Notes: a model not told the origin generated them from the letters alone. Shown: positions 26,091 through 40,390, numbered from the stretch's first letter. The stretch is 64,000 bases of DNA from Euonymus europaeus (GCA_963580455.1 OY756961.1:15109001-15173000), one strand, 5' to 3'. Translations and numbers: made by a program.

Positions 26091-28706
26091 TGTTAAAACA
26101 CCAACTTTCTATGACAAATGGACAAAACCGTTAACAGCTCCTCCATAGAGAGGAGTTGAGCAACTTCGGACTATCAAAGTTACTCGGGATAGACTTTTTA
26201 TTGTTCTTATATGTCAAATTTTTTGAGTATAAGCTTCATAGATTATTTCGATGCCAAAACACCAACTTTCTATGACAAATAGACAAAATCGTTAAAAGCT
26301 CCTCCATAGAGAGAATTGAGCAACTACGGACCATCAAAGTTGCTCGGTGTACACTTTTTATTGTTCTTTTATGTCAAATTTTATGAGTATAAGCTTCCTA
26401 GATTATTTCGATGCCAAAACACCAACTTTCTATGACAAATGGACAAAACCGTTAAAAGCTCCTCCATAGGGAGAGTTGAGCAACTTCGGACCATCAAATT
26501 TGCTCGGTGTACACTTTTTATTGTTCTTATATGTCAAATTTTATGAGTATAAGCTTCATAGATTATTTCGATGTTAAAACACCAACTTTCTATGACAAAT
26601 GGACGAAACCGTAAAAGCTCCTCCATAGGGAGAGTTGAGGAACTTCGGACCATCAAAATTGCTCTATGTATACTTTTTATTGTTCTTCTATGTCAAATTT
26701 TACGGGTATAAGCTTCATAGATTATTTCGATTCCAAAACACCAACTTTCTATGACAAATGGACAAAATCGTTAAAAGCTCCTACATAGAGAGAGTTGATC
26801 AACTTCGGACCATCAAAGTTGCTCGGTGTACACTTTTTCTTGTTCTTATATGTCAAATTTTATGATTATAAGCTTCATAGATTATTTCGATGCCAAAATA
26901 CCAACTTTCTATGACAAATGGACGAAACCGTTAAAAGCTCCTCCATAGAGAGAGTTGAGCAACTTTGGACCATCAAAATTGCTCTATGTATACTTTTTAT
27001 TGTTCTTCTATTTCAAATTTTACGAGTATAAGCTTCCTAGATTATTTCGATGCCAAAACACCAACTTTCTATGACAAATTGACAAAACCGTTAAAAGCTC
27101 CTTCATAGAGAGTGTTGAGCGACTTCGGACCTTCAAAGTTGCTCGGTGTACAATTTTTATTGTTCTTATATGTCAAATTTTATGTGTATAAGCTTCATAG
27201 ATTATTTCGATGCCAAAACACCAACTTTCTATGACAAATGGACAAAGCCGTTAAAAGCTCCTCCATAGAGAGAGTTGAGCAACTTCGGACCATCAAAGTT
27301 GCCCGGTGTACAATTTTTATTGTTCTCATATGTCAAATTTTTTGAGTATGAGCTTCATAGATTATTTCGATGTCAAAACACCAACTTTCTATGACAAATG
27401 GACAAAACTGTTAAGAGCTCTTCCATAGATAGAGTTGAGCAACTTCGGACTATCAAAGTTGCTCGAGATAGACATTTTATTGTTCTTCTATGTCAAATTT
27501 TACGAGTTTAAGCTTCCTAGATTATTTCGATGCCAAAACACCAACTTTCTATGACAAATGGACAAAGCCGTTAAAAGCTCCTCCATAGAGAGAGTTGAGC
27601 AACTTCGGACCATCAAAGTTGCCCGGTGTACAATTTTTATTGTTCTCATATGTCAAATTTTTTGAGTATAAGCTTCATAGATTATTTCGATGCCAAAACA
27701 CCAACTTTCTATGACAAATGGACAAAACCGTTAAGAGCTCCTCCATAGATAGAGTTGAGCAACTTCGGACTATCAAAGTTGCTCGAGATAGACATTTTAT
27801 TGTTCTTCTATGTCAAATTTTACGAGTTTAAGCTTCCTAGATTATTTCGATGCCAAAACACCAACTTTCAATGACAAATGGACAAAATCGTTAAAAGCTC
27901 CTTCATAGAGAGTGTTGAGCGACTTCGGACCATCAAAGTTGCTCGGTGTACAATTTTTATTGTTCTTATATGTCAAATTTTTTGAGTATAAGCTTCATAG
28001 ATTATTTCGATGCCAAAACACCAACTTTCTATGACAAATTGACAAAATCGTTAAAAGCTCCTCCATAGAGAGAATTGAGCAACTTCGGACCATCAAAGTT
28101 GCTCGGTGTACACTTTTTATTGTTCTTATATGTCAAATTTTATGAGTATATGCTTCCTAGATTATTTCGATGCCAAAACACCAACTTTCTATGACAAATG
28201 GACAAAACCGTTAAAAGCTCCTCCATAGAGAGAGTTGAGCAACTTCGTACCATCAAATTTGCTCGGTGTACACTTTTTATTGTTCTTATATGTCAAATTT
28301 TATGAGTATAAGCTTCATAGATTTTTTCGATGTTAAAACACCAACTTTCTATGACAAATGGACGAAACCATTAAAAGCTCCTCCATAGGGAGAGTTGAGG
28401 AACTTCGGACCATCAAAATTGCTCTATGTATACTTTTTATTGTTGTTCTATGTCAAATTTTACGGGTATAAGCTTCATAGATTATTTCGATTCCAAAACA
28501 CCAACTTTCTATGACAAATGGACAAAATCGTTAAAAGCTCCTACATAGACAGAGTTGATCAACTTTGGACCATCAAAGTTGCTCGGTGTACACTTTTTCT
28601 TGTTCTTATATGTCAAATTTTATGATTATAAGCTTCATAGATTATTTCGATGCCAAAATACCAACTTTCTATGACAAATAGACGAAACCGTTAAAAGCTC
28701 CTCCAT
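26090..28706 (+). repeat. Domain B, second stretch (copy of about 17.3-19.9 kb)
   Basis: Aligned at an offset of 8,800 (55 monomers), 26100-28730 follows 17300-19930. Shared features include AGAGGAGTTGAG, CAACTACGG, the lost T in ACCGTAAAAGC, TTTTTTCGATGTTAAAAC (19530/28330) and CTACATAGACAGAGTTGATC (19741/28541). It includes block copy 4 (26931-28280). A short tract at 17999-18060 (GTTGCCCGG, CAATTTTTATTGTTCTCATA) is replaced at 26799-26860 by GTTGCTCGG and CACTTTTTCTTGTTC. Confidence 0.8.
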
Positions 28707-31700
28707 AGAGAGAGTTGAGCAACTTCGGACCATCAAAATTGCTCTATGTATAACTTTTATTGTTCTTCTATGTGAAATTTTACGAGTATAAGCTGCATAT
28801 ATTATTTCGATGCCAAAACACCAACTTTCTAAGACAAATCGACAAAACCATTAAAAGCTCCTCCATAGAGAGAGTTGAGCAACTTCGGACCATCAAAGTT
28901 GCTCTTTGTACAATTTTTATTGTTCTTATATGTCTATTTTTACGAGTATAAGCTTCATAGATTATTTTGATGCTAAAACAACAACTTTCTATGACAAATA
29001 GACAAAACCGTTAAAAGCTCCTCTATAGAGAGAGTTGAGCAACTTCGGACCATCAAAGTTGCTCGGTGTACACGTTTTATTGTTCTTATATGTCAAATTT
29101 TATGAGTATAAGCTTCATAGATTATTTCGATGCCAAAACACCAACTTTCTATGACAAATGGACAAAACCGTTAAAAGCTCCTCCATAGAGAGAGTTGATC
29201 AACTTCGGACCATCAAAGTTGCTCGGTGTACACTTTTTAATGTTCTCATATGTCAAATTTTATGAGTATAAGCTTCATAGATTATTTCGATGCCAAAACA
29301 CCAACTTTCTATGACAAATGGACGAAACCGTAAAAAGCTCCTCCATAGAGAGAGTTGAGCAACTTCGGACCATCAAAATTGCTCTATGTATAACTTTTAT
29401 TGTTCTTCTACGTGAAATTTTACGAGTATAAGCTGCATAGATTATTTCGATGCCAAAACACCAACTTTCTAAGACAAATCGATAAAACCTTTAAAAGCTC
29501 CTCCATAGAGAGAGTTGAGCAACTTCGGACCATCAAAGTTGCTCGGTGTACAATTTTTATTGTTCTCATATGTCAAATTTTTTGAGTAGAAGCTTCCTAG
29601 ATTATTGCGATGCCAAAACACCAACTTTCTATGACAAATCGACAAAACCGTTAAACGCTCCTCCATAGAGAGAGTTGAGCGACTTCGGACCATCAAAATT
29701 GCTCTATGTATACTTTTTATTTTTCTTCTATGTAAAATTTTACGAGTAAAAATTTTACGAGTATAAGCTTTATAGATTATTTTGATGCCAAAACACCAAC
29801 TTTCTATGACAAATGGACAAAACCGTTAAAAGCTCCTCCATAGAGAGTGTTGAGCGACTTCGGACCATCAAAGTTGCTCGGTGTACAATTTTTATTGTTC
29901 TTTTATGTCAAATTTTACGAGTATAAGCTTTATAGATTATTTTGATGCCAAAACACCAACTTTCTTTGACAAATGGACAAAACCGTTAGAAGCTCCTCCA
30001 TAGAGAGAATTGAGCAACTTCGGACTATCAAAGTTGCTCGGGATAGACTTTTTATTGTTCTTCTATGTCAAATTTTCCGAGTATAAGCTTCCTACATTAT
30101 TTCGATGCCAAAACACCAACTTTCTATGACAAATGGACAAAAACGTTAAAAGCTCCTCAATAGAGAGAGTTGAGCAACTTCGGACCATCAAAGTTGCTCG
30201 CTGTACAATTTTTATTATTCTCATATGTCAAATTTTTTTAGTATAAGCTTCATAAATTATTTCGATGCCAAAACACCAACTTTATATGACAAATGGACAA
30301 AACCGTTAGAAGCTCCTCCATAGAGAGAGTTGAGCAACTTCGGACTATCAAAGTTGCTCGAGGTAGACTTTTTATTTTTCTTCTATGTTAAATTTTACGA
30401 GTATAAGCTTCCTAGATTATTTCGATGCCAAAACACCAACTTTCTATGACAAATGGACAAAGCCGTTAAAAGCTCCTCCATAGAGAGAGTTGAGCAACTT
30501 CGGACCATCAAAGTTGCTCGCTGTACAATTTTTATTGTTCTCATATGTCAAATATTTTTAGTATAAGCTTCATAAATTATTTCGATGCCAAAACACCAAC
30601 TTTCTATGAAAAATAGACAAAACCGTTAAGAGCTCCTCCTTAGAGAGAGTTGAGCAACTTCGGACTATCAAAGTTTCTCGGGATATACCTTTTTTTGTTC
30701 TTCTATGTTAAATTTTACGAGTTTAAGCTTCCTAGATTATTTCGATGCCAAAACACCAACTTTCTATGACAAATGGACAAAACCGTTAAAACTCCTCCAT
30801 AGAGAGAGTTGAGCAACTTCGGACCATCAAAATTGCTCTATGTATACTTTTTATTGTTCTTATATGTCAAATTTTACGAGTATAAGCTTCCTAGATTATT
30901 TCGATGCCAAAACACCAACTTTCTATGACAAATGGACAAAACCGTTAAAAGCTCCTCCATAGAGAGTGTTTAGCGACTTCGGACCTTCAAAATTGCTCGG
31001 TGTACAATTTTTATTGTTCTTATATGTAAAATTTTACGAGTATAAGTTTCATAGATTATTTCGATGCCAAAACACCAACTTTCAATGGCAAATGGACAAA
31101 ACTGTTAAAATCTCCTCCATAGAGAGAGTTGAGCAACTTCGGACCATCAATGATGCTCGGTGTACACTTTTTATTGTTCTTATATGTCAAATTTTATGAG
31201 TATAAGCTTCATAGAATATTTCGACTCCAAAACACCAACTTTCTATGACAAATGGACGAAATCGTTAAAAGCACCTCCATAGAGAGAGTTGAGCAACTTC
31301 GGACCATCAAAATTGCTCTATGTATACTTTTTATTGTTCTTCTATATCAAATTTTACGAATATAAGCTTCCTAGATTATTTCGATGCCAAAACACCAACT
31401 TTCTATGACAAATGGACAAAGCCTTTAAAAGCTTTTCCATAGAGAGAGTTGAGCAACTTTGGACCATCAAAGTTGCTCGGTGTACAATTTTTATTGTTCT
31501 TATATGTCAAATTTTTTTAGTATAAGCTTCATAGATTATTTCGATGCCAAAACACCAACTTTCTATGACAAATGGACAAAGCCGTTAAAAGCTCCTCGAT
31601 AGAGAGAGTTGAGCAACTTCGGACCTTCAAAGTTGCTCGGTGTACAATTTTTATTGTTCTCATATGTCAAATTTTTTGAGTATAAGCTTCATAAATTATT

Positions 31701-33231
31701 TCGATGCCAAAACACCAACTTTCTACGAAAAATAGATAAAACCGTTAAGAGCTCCTCCTTAGAGAGAGTTCAGCAACTTCGGACTATCAAAATTGCTCTA
31801 TGTATACTTTTTATTGTTCTTATATGTCAAATTTTACGAGTAAAAGCTGCATAGATTATTTCGATGCCAAAACACCAACTTTCTAAGACAAATCGACAAA
31901 ACCTTTAAAAGCTCCTCCATAGAGAGAGTTGAGCAACTTCGGACCATCAAAGTTGCTCGGTGTACAATTTTTATTGTTCTCATATGTCAAATTTTTTGAG
32001 TATAAGCTTCATTAATTATTTCGAGGCCAAAACACCAACTTTCTATGACAAATCGACAAAACCGTTAAACGCTCCTCCATAGAGAGAGTTGAGCAACTTC
32101 GGACCATCAAAATTGCTCTATGTATACTTTTTATTTTTCTTCTATGTAAAATTTTACGAGTATAAGCTTCCTAAATTATTTTGATGCCAAAACACCAACT
32201 TTCTATGACAAATGGACAAAACCGTTAAAAGCTCCTCCATAGAGAGTGTTGAGCGACTTCGGACCTTCAAAGTTGCTCGGTGTACAATTTTTATTGTTCT
32301 TTTATGTCAAATTTTACGAGTATAAGTTTCATAGATTATTTCGATGCCAAAACACCAACTTTATTTGACAAATGGACAAAACCGTTAGAAGCTCCTCCAT
32401 AGAGAGAGTTGAGCAACTTCGGACTATCAAAGTTGCTCGGGATAGACTTTTTATTGTTCTTCTATGTCAAATTTTACGAGTATAAGCTTCCTACATTATT
32501 TCAATGCCAAAACACCAACTTTCTATGACAAATGAATAAAGCCGTTAAAAGCCCCTCCATAGAGAGAGTTGAGCAACTTCGGACCATCAAAGTTGCTCGG
32601 TGTACAATTTTTATTGTTCTCATATGTCAAATTTTTTGAGTATAAGCTTCATAGATTATTTCGATGACAAAACACCAACTTTCTATGACAAATGGACAAA
32701 ACCGTTAAGAGCTCCTCCATAGAGAGAGTTGAGAACTTCAGACTATCAAAGTTGCTCGAGATAGACATTTTATTGTTCTTCTATGTCAAATTTTTCGAGT
32801 TTAAGCTTCCTAGATTATTTCGATGCCAAAACACCAACTTTCTATTGACAAATGGACAAAACCATTAAAAGCTCCTTCATAGAGAGTGTTGAGCGACTTC
32901 AGACCATCAAAGTTGCTCGGTGTACAATTTTTATTGTTCTTATATGTCAAACTTTTTAAGTATAAGCTTCATAGATTATTTCGATGCCAAAACACCAACT
33001 TTCTATGACAAATAGACAAAATCGTTAAAAGCTCCTCCATAGAGAGAATTGAGCAACTTCGGACCATCAAAGTTGCTCGGTGTACACTTTTTATTTTTCT
33101 TATATGTCAAATTTTATGAGTATAAGCTTCCTAGATTATTTCGATGCCAAAACACCAACTTTCTATAACAAATGGACAAAACCGTTAAAAGCTCCTCCAT
33201 AGAGAGAGTTGAGCAACTTCGGACCATCAAA
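28707..33231 (+). repeat. 4,525-bp duplicated segment, copy 1
   Basis: It matches 35441-39965 at an offset of 6,734 (42 monomers plus 14 bases). The first outside differences are T versus C at 28706/35440 and G versus T at 33232/39966. The copies share indels that date them to one event: a 15-bp tandem duplication (29734-29763), a lost base in CCGTTAAAACTCC (near 30787), a lost C in GTTGAGAACTTC (near 32732) and an extra T in CTATTGACAAATG (near 32846). By eye I noticed about ten mismatches. Internal monomers are diverse, and the block resembles 51021-54300 more distantly. Confidence 0.9.
29734..29763 (+). repeat. 15-bp tandem duplication inside a monomer
   Basis: AAAATTTTACGAGTA is present twice in direct contact (29734-29748 and 29749-29763), shifting the monomer phase by 15. 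The same change is at 36468-36497. The otherwise similar monomers at 47470-47500 and 49070-49100 (TATGTAAAATTTTACGAG followed by TATAAGCTTTATAG) have a single copy, so the duplication is derived. Confidence 0.92.
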
Positions 33232-35440
33232 GTTGCTCGGTGTACACGTTTTATTGTTCTTATATGTCAAATTTTATGTGTATAAGCTTCATAAATTATT
33301 TCGATGCCAAAACACCAACTTTCTATGACAAATCAACAAAACCGTTAAAAGCTCCTCCATAGAGAGAGTTGATCAACTTCGGACCATCAAAGTTGCTCGG
33401 TGTACACTTTTTATAGTTCTTATATGTCAAATTTTATAAGTATAAGCTTCATAGATTATTTCGATGCCAAAACAACAACTTTCTATGACAAATCGACAAA
33501 ACCATTAAAAGCTCCTCCATAGAGAGAATTGAACAACTTCGGACCATCAAAATTGCTCTTTGTACACTTTTTATTGTTCTTCTATGTGAAATTTTACGAG
33601 TATAAGCTTCCAATATTATTTCGACGCAAAAACACCAACTTTCTATGACAAATGGACAAAACCGTTAAAAGCTCCTCCATAGAGAGTGTTGAGCGACTTC
33701 GTACCATCAAAGTTGTTCGGTGTACAATTTTTATTATTCTTATATGTCAAATTTTACGAGTATAAGCTGCATAGATTATTTCGATGCCAAAACACCAACT
33801 TTCTATGACAAATCGACAAAACTGTTAAAATCCCCTCTATAGTGAGAGTTGAGCAACTTCGGACCATCAAAATTGCTCTTTGTACAATTTTTATTGTTCT
33901 TATATGTCAATTTTTACGAGTATAAGCTTCATAGATTATTTCGATGCTAAAACAACAGCTTTCTATGACAAATGGACAAAACCGTTAAAAGCTCCTCCAT
34001 ACAGAGAGTTGAGCAACTTCGGACCATCAAAGTTGCTCGGTGTACATTTTTTATTGTTCTTATATGTCAAATTTTATGAGTATAAGCTTCATAGATTATT
34101 TCGATGCCAAAACACCAACTTTCTATGACAGATGAACAAAACCGTTAAAAGCTCCTCCATAGAGAGAGTTGATCAACTTCGGACCATCAAAGTTGCTCGG
34201 TGTACACTTTTTATTGTTCTTATATGTCAAATTTTATGAGTATAAGCTTCATAGATTATTTCGATGCCAAAACAACAACTTTCTATGACAAATCGACAAA
34301 ACCTTTAAAAGCTCCTCCATAGAGAGAGTTGAGCAACTTCGGACCATCAAAGTTGCTCGGTGTACACGTTTTATTGTTCTTATATGTCAAATTTTATGTG
34401 TATAAGCTTCATAAATTATTTCGATGCCAAAACACCAACTTTCTATGACAAATCAACAAAACCGTTAAAAGCTCCTCCATAGAGAGAGTTGATCAACTTC
34501 GGACCATCAAAGTTGCTCGGTGTACACTTTTTATTGTTCTTATATGTCAAATTTTATAAGTATAAGCTTCATAGATTATTTCGATGCCAAAACAACAACT
34601 TTCTATGACAAATCGACAAAACCGTTAAAAGCTCCTCCATAGAGAGAATTGAACAACTTCGGACCATCAAAATTGCTCTTTGTACACTTTTTATTGTTCT
34701 TCTATGTGAAATTTTACGAGTATAAGCTTCCAAGATTATTTCGATGCAAAAACACCAACTTTCTATGACAAATGGACAAAACCGTTAAAAGCTCCTCCAT
34801 AGAGAGTGTTGAGCGACTTCGGACCATCAAAGTTGTTCGGTGTACAATTTTTATTATTCTTATATGTCAAATTTTACGAGTATAAGCTGCATAGATTATT
34901 TCGATGCCAAAACACCAACTTTCTATGACAAATCGACAAAATCGTTAAAATCCCCTCCATAGTGAGAGTTGAGCAACTTCGGACCATCAAAATTGCTCTT
35001 TGTACAATTTTTATTGTTCTTATATGTCAATTTTTACGAGTATAAGCTTCATAGATTATTTCGTTGCTAAAACAACAATTTTCTATGACAAATGGACAAA
35101 ACCGTTAAAAGCTCCTCCATAGAGAGAGTTGAGCAACTTCGGACCATCAAAGTTGCTCGGTGTACACGTTTTATTGTTCTTATATGTCAAATTTTATGAG
35201 TATAAGCTTCATAGATTATTTCGATGCCAAAACACCAACTTTCTATGACAAATGAACAAAACCGTTAAAAGCTCCTCCATAGAGAGAGTTGATCAACTTC
35301 GGACCATCAAAGTTTCTCGGTGTACACTTTTTATTGTTCTTATATGTCAAATTTTATGAGTATAAGCTTCATAGATTATTTCGATGCCAAAACACCGACT
35401 TTCTATGACAAATGGACGAAACTGTTAAAAGCTCCTCCAC
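33232..35440 (+). repeat. 7-mer (1,120-bp) tandem pair
   Basis: The stretch from 33241 recurs at 34361: TTTTATGTGTATAAGC, AAATCAACAAAACC, GAATTGAACAAC, AAGCTTCCAATATT versus AAGCTTCCAAGATT (33606/34726), the A-substituted GATGCAAAAACACC or GACGCAAAAACACC, GTTGTTCGG and ATTATTCTTATATG. Matches continue to about 34300/35420. This 7-mer has its own monomer content and is not the one in domain A. Confidence 0.82.
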
Positions 35441-38400
35441 AGAGAGAGTTGAGCAACTTCGGACCATCAAAATTGCTCTATGTATAACTTTTATTGTTCT
35501 TCTATGTGAAATTTTACGAGTATAAGCTGCATATATTATTTCGATGCCAAAACACCAACTTTCTAAGACAAATCGACAAAACCATTAAAAGCTCCTCCAT
35601 AGAGAGAGTTGAGCAACTTCGGACCATCAAAGTTGCTCTTTGTACAATTTTTATTGTTCTTATATGTCTATTTTTACGAGTATAAGCTTCATAGATTATT
35701 TTGATGCTAAAACAACAACTTTCTATGACAAATAGACAAAACCGTTAAAAGCTCCTCTATAGAGATAGTTGAGCAACTTCGGACCATCAAAGTTGCTCGG
35801 TGTACACGTTTTATTGTTCTTATATGTCAAATTTTATGAGTATAAGCTTCATAGATTATTTCGATGCCAAAACACCAACTTTCTATGACAAATGGACAAA
35901 ACCGTTAAAAGCTCCTCCATAGAGAGAGTTGATCAACTTCGGACCATCAAAGTTGCTCGGTGTACACTTTTTAATGTTCTTATATGTCAAATTTTATGAG
36001 TATAAGCTTCATAGATTATTTCGATGCCAAAACACCAACTTTCTATGACAAATGGACGAAACCGTAAAAAGCTCCTCCATAGAGAGAGTTGAGCAACTTC
36101 GGACCATCAAAATTGCTCTATGTATAACTTTTATTGTTCTTCTACGTGAAATTTTACGAGTATAAGCTGCATAGATTATTTCGATGCCAAAACACCAACT
36201 TTCTAAGACAAATCGATAAAACCTTTAAAAGCTCCTCCATAGAGAGAGTTGAGCAACTTCGGACCATCAAAGTTGCTCGGTGTACAATTTTTATTGTTCT
36301 CATATGTCAAATTTTTTGAGTAGAAGCTTCCTAGATTATTGCGATGCCAAAACACCAACTTTCTATGACAAATCGACAAAACCGTTAAACGCTCCTCCAT
36401 AGAGAGAGTTGAGCGACTTCGGACCATCAAAATTGCTCTATGTATACTTTTTATTTTTCTTCTATGTAAAATTTTACGAGTAAAAATTTTACGAGTATAA
36501 GCTTTATAGATTATTTTGATGCCAAAACACCAACTTTCTATGACAAATGGACAAAACCGTTAAAAGCTCCTCCATAGAGAGTGTTGAGCGACTTCGGACC
36601 ATCAAAGTTGCTCGGTGTACAATTTTTATTGTTCTTTTATGTCAAATTTTACGAGTATAAGCTTTATAGATTATTTTGATGCCAAAACACCAACTTTCTT
36701 TGACAAATGGACAAAACCGTTAGAAGCTCCTCCATAGAGAGAATTGAGCAACTTCGGACTATCAAAGTTGCTCGGGATAGACTTTTTATTGTTCTTCTAT
36801 GTCAAATTTTCCGAGTATAAGCTTCCTACATTATTTCGATGCCAAAACACCAACTTTCTATGACAAATGGACAAAAACGTTAAAAGCTCCTCAATAGAGA
36901 GAGTTGAGCAACTTCGGACCATCAAAGTTGCTCGCTGTACAATTTTTATTATTCTCATATGTCAAATTTTTTTAGTATAAGCTTCATAAATTATTTCGAT
37001 GCCAAAACACCAACTTTATATGACAAATGGACAAAACCGTTAGAAGCTCCTCCATAGAGAGAGTTGAGCAACTTCGGACTATCAAAGTTGCTCGAGGTAG
37101 ACTTTTTATTTTTCTTCTATGTTAAATTTTACGAGTATAAGCTTCCTAGATTATTTCGATGCCAAAACACCAACTTTCTATGACAAATGGACAAAGCCGT
37201 TAAAAGCTCCTCCATAGAGAGAGTTGAGCAACTTCGGACCATCAAAATTGCTCGCTGTACAATTTTTATTGTTCTCATATGTCAAATATTTTTAGTATAA
37301 GCTTCATAAATTATTTCGATGCCAAAACACCAACTTTCTATGAAAAATAGACAAAACCGTTAAGAGCTCCTCCTTAGAGAGAGTTGAGCAACTTCGGACT
37401 ATCAAAGTTTCTCGGGATATACCTTTTTTTGTTCTTCTATGTTAAATTTTACGAGTTTAAGCTTCCTAGATTATTTCGATGCCAAAACACCAACTTTCTA
37501 TGACAAATGGACAAAACCGTTAAAACTCCTCCATAGAGAGAGTTGAGCAACTTCGGACCATCAAAATTGCTCTATGTATACTTTTTATTGTTCTTATATG
37601 TCAAATTTTACGAGTATAAGCTTCCTAGATTATTTCGATGCCAAAACACCAACTTTCTATGACAAATGGACAAAACCGTTAAAAGCTCCTCCATAGAGAG
37701 TGTTTAGCGACTTCGGACCTTCAAAATTGCTCGGTGTACAATTTTTATTGTTCTTATATGTAAAATTTTACGAGTATAAGTTTCATAGATTATTTCGATG
37801 CCAAAACACCAACTTTCAATGACAAATGGACAAAACTGTTAAAATCTCCTCCATAGAGAGAGTTGAGCAACTTCGGACCATCAATGATGCTCGGTGTACA
37901 CTTTTTATTGTTCTTATATGTCAAATTTTATGAGTATAAGCTTCATAGAATATTTCGACTACAAAACACCAACTTTCTATGACAAATGGACGAAATCGTT
38001 AAAAGCACCTCCATAGAGAGAGTTGAGCAACTTCGGACCATCAAAATTGCTCTATGTATACTTTTTATTGTTCTTCTATATCAAATTTTACGAATATAAG
38101 CTTCCTAGATTATTTCGATGCCAAAACACCAACTTTCTATGACAAATGGACAAAGCCTTTAAAAGCTTTTCCATAGAGAGAGTTGAGCAACTTTGGACCA
38201 TCAAAGTTGCTCGGTGTACAATTTTTATTGTTCTTATATGTCAAATTTTTTTAGTATAAGCTTCATAGATTATTTCGATGCCAAAACACCAACTTTCTAT
38301 GACAAATGGACAAAGCCGTTAAAAGCTCCTCGATAGAGAGAGTTGAGCAACTTCGGACCTTCAAAGTTGCTCGGTGTACAATTTTTATTGTTCTCATATG

Positions 38401-39965
38401 TCAAATTTTTTGAGTATAAGCTTCATAAATTATTTCGATGCCAAAACACCAACTTTCTACGAAAAATAGATAAAACCGTTAAGAGCTCCTCCTTAGAGAG
38501 AGTTCAGCAACTTCGGACTATCAAAATTGCTCTATGTATACTTTTTATTGTTCTTATATGTCAAATTTTACGAGTAAAAGCTGCATAGATTATTTCGATG
38601 CCAAAACACCAACTTTCTAAGACAAATCGACAAAACCTTTAAAAGCTCCTCCATAGAGAGAGTTGAGCAACTTCGGACCATCAAAGTTGCTCGGTGTACA
38701 ATTTTTATTGTTCTCATATGTCAAATTTTTTGAGTATAAGCTTCATTAATTATTTCGAGGCCAAAACACCAACTTTCTATGACAAATCGACAAAACCGTT
38801 AAACGCTCCTCCATAGAGAGAGTTGAGCAACTTCGGACCATCAAAATTGCTCTATGTATACTTTTTATTTTTCTTCTATGTAAAATTTTACGAGTATAAG
38901 CTTCCTAAATTATTTTGATGCCAAAACACCAACTTTCTATGACAAATGGACAAAACCGTTAAAAGCTCCTCCATAGAGAGTGTTGAGCGACTTCGGACCT
39001 TCAAAGTTGCTCGGTGTACAATTTTTATTGTTCTTTTATGTCAAATTTTACGAGTATAAGTTTCATAGATTATTTCGATGCCAAAACACCAACTTTATTT
39101 GACAAATGGACAAAACCGTTAGAAGCTCCTCCATAGAGAGAGTTGAGCAACTTCGGACTATCAAAGTTGCTCGGGATAGACTTTTTATTGTTCTTCTATG
39201 TCAAATTTTACGAGTATAAGCTTCCTACATTATTTCAATGCCAAAACACCAACTTTCTATGACAAATGAATAAAGCCGTTAAAAGCCCCTCCATAGAGAG
39301 AGTTGAGCAACTTCGGACCATCAAAGTTGCTCGGTGTACAATTTTTATTGTTCTCATATGTCAAATTTTTTGAGTATAAGCTTCATAGATTATTTCGATG
39401 ACAAAACACCAACTTTCTATGACAAATGGACAAAACCGTTAAGAGCTCCTCCATAGAGAGAGTTGAGAACTTCAGACTATCAAAGTTGCTCGAGATAGAC
39501 ATTTTATTGTTCTTCTATGTCAAATTTTTCGAGTTTAAGCTTCCTAGATTATTTCGATGCCAAAACACCAACTTTCTATTGACAAATGGACAAAACCGTT
39601 AAAATCTCCTTCATAGAGAGTGTTGAGCGACTTCAGACCATCAAAGTTGCTCGGTGTACAATTTTTATTGTTCTTATATGTCAAACTTTTTAAGTATAAG
39701 CTTCATAGATTATTTCGATGCCAAAACACCAACTTTCTATGACAAATAGACAAAATCGTTAAAAGCTCCTCCATAGAGAGAATTGAGCAACTTCGGACCA
39801 TCAAAGTTGCTCGGTGTACACTTTTTATTTTTCTTATATGTCAAATTTTATGAGTATAAGCTTCCTAGATTATTTCGATGCCAAAACACCAACTTTCTAT
39901 AACAAATGGACAAAACCGTTAAAAGCTCCTCCATAGAGAGAGTTGAGCAACTTCGGACCATCAAA
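35441..39965 (+). repeat. 4,525-bp duplicated segment, copy 2
   Basis: Second copy of 28707-33231, carrying the same diagnostic indels at 36468-36497, near 37522, 39467 and 39581. Differences noticed from copy 1 include AGAGATAG (35763) for AGAGAGAG, TTCTTATA for TTCTCATA near 35976, AAAATTGCTCGC (37245) for AAAGTTGCTCGC, TCAATGACAA for TCAATGGCAA (about 37818), CGACTACAAA for CGACTCCAAA (37957) and AAAATCTCC for AAAAGCTCC (39601). Confidence 0.9.
36468..36497 (+). repeat. 15-bp tandem duplication, second occurrence
   Basis: Exact counterpart of the 29734-29763 duplication, 6,734 bp away, again shifting the phase by 15 bases. Confidence 0.92.
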
Positions 39966-40390
39966 TTTGCTCGGTGTACACTTTTTATTGTTCTTATATA
40001 TCAAATTTTATGAGTATAAGCTTCATAGATTATTTCGATGTTAAAACACCAACTTTCTATGACAAATGGATGAAACCGTTAAAAGCTCCTCCATAGAGAG
40101 AGTTGATCAACTTCGGACCATTAAAATTTCTCTATGTATACTTTTTATTGTTCTTCTATGTCAAATTTTACGAGTATAAGCTTCCTATATTATTTCGATG
40201 CCAGAACACCAACTTTCTATGACAAATGGACAAAACCGTTAAAAGCTCATCCATAGAGAGTGTTGACCGACTTCGGACCTTCAAAGTTGCTCGGTGTATA
40301 ATTTTTATTGTTCTTATATGTCAAATTTCACGAGTATAAGCTTCATAGATTATTTCGAGGCCAAAACACCAACTTTCTATGACAAATGGA
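39966..40390 (+). repeat. Standard monomers before the diverged segment
   Basis: About 2.7 ordinary monomers (TCGATGTTAAAAC, GGATGAAACCG, TGTTGACCGACTTCGG, TTTCACGAG, TCGAGGCC). The last monomer is cut in the middle of ACAAATGGA at 40390. Normal continuation (CAAAACCG) is absent. Confidence 0.8.

Noticed and set aside
29469..29696. 75-codon minus-strand frame repeated at 36203, 47207 and 48806, and a 72-codon one at 60595
   Set aside because: These are reverse-strand readings of satellite monomers and are repeated because of the segmental duplications. Nothing in them resembles a known protein.
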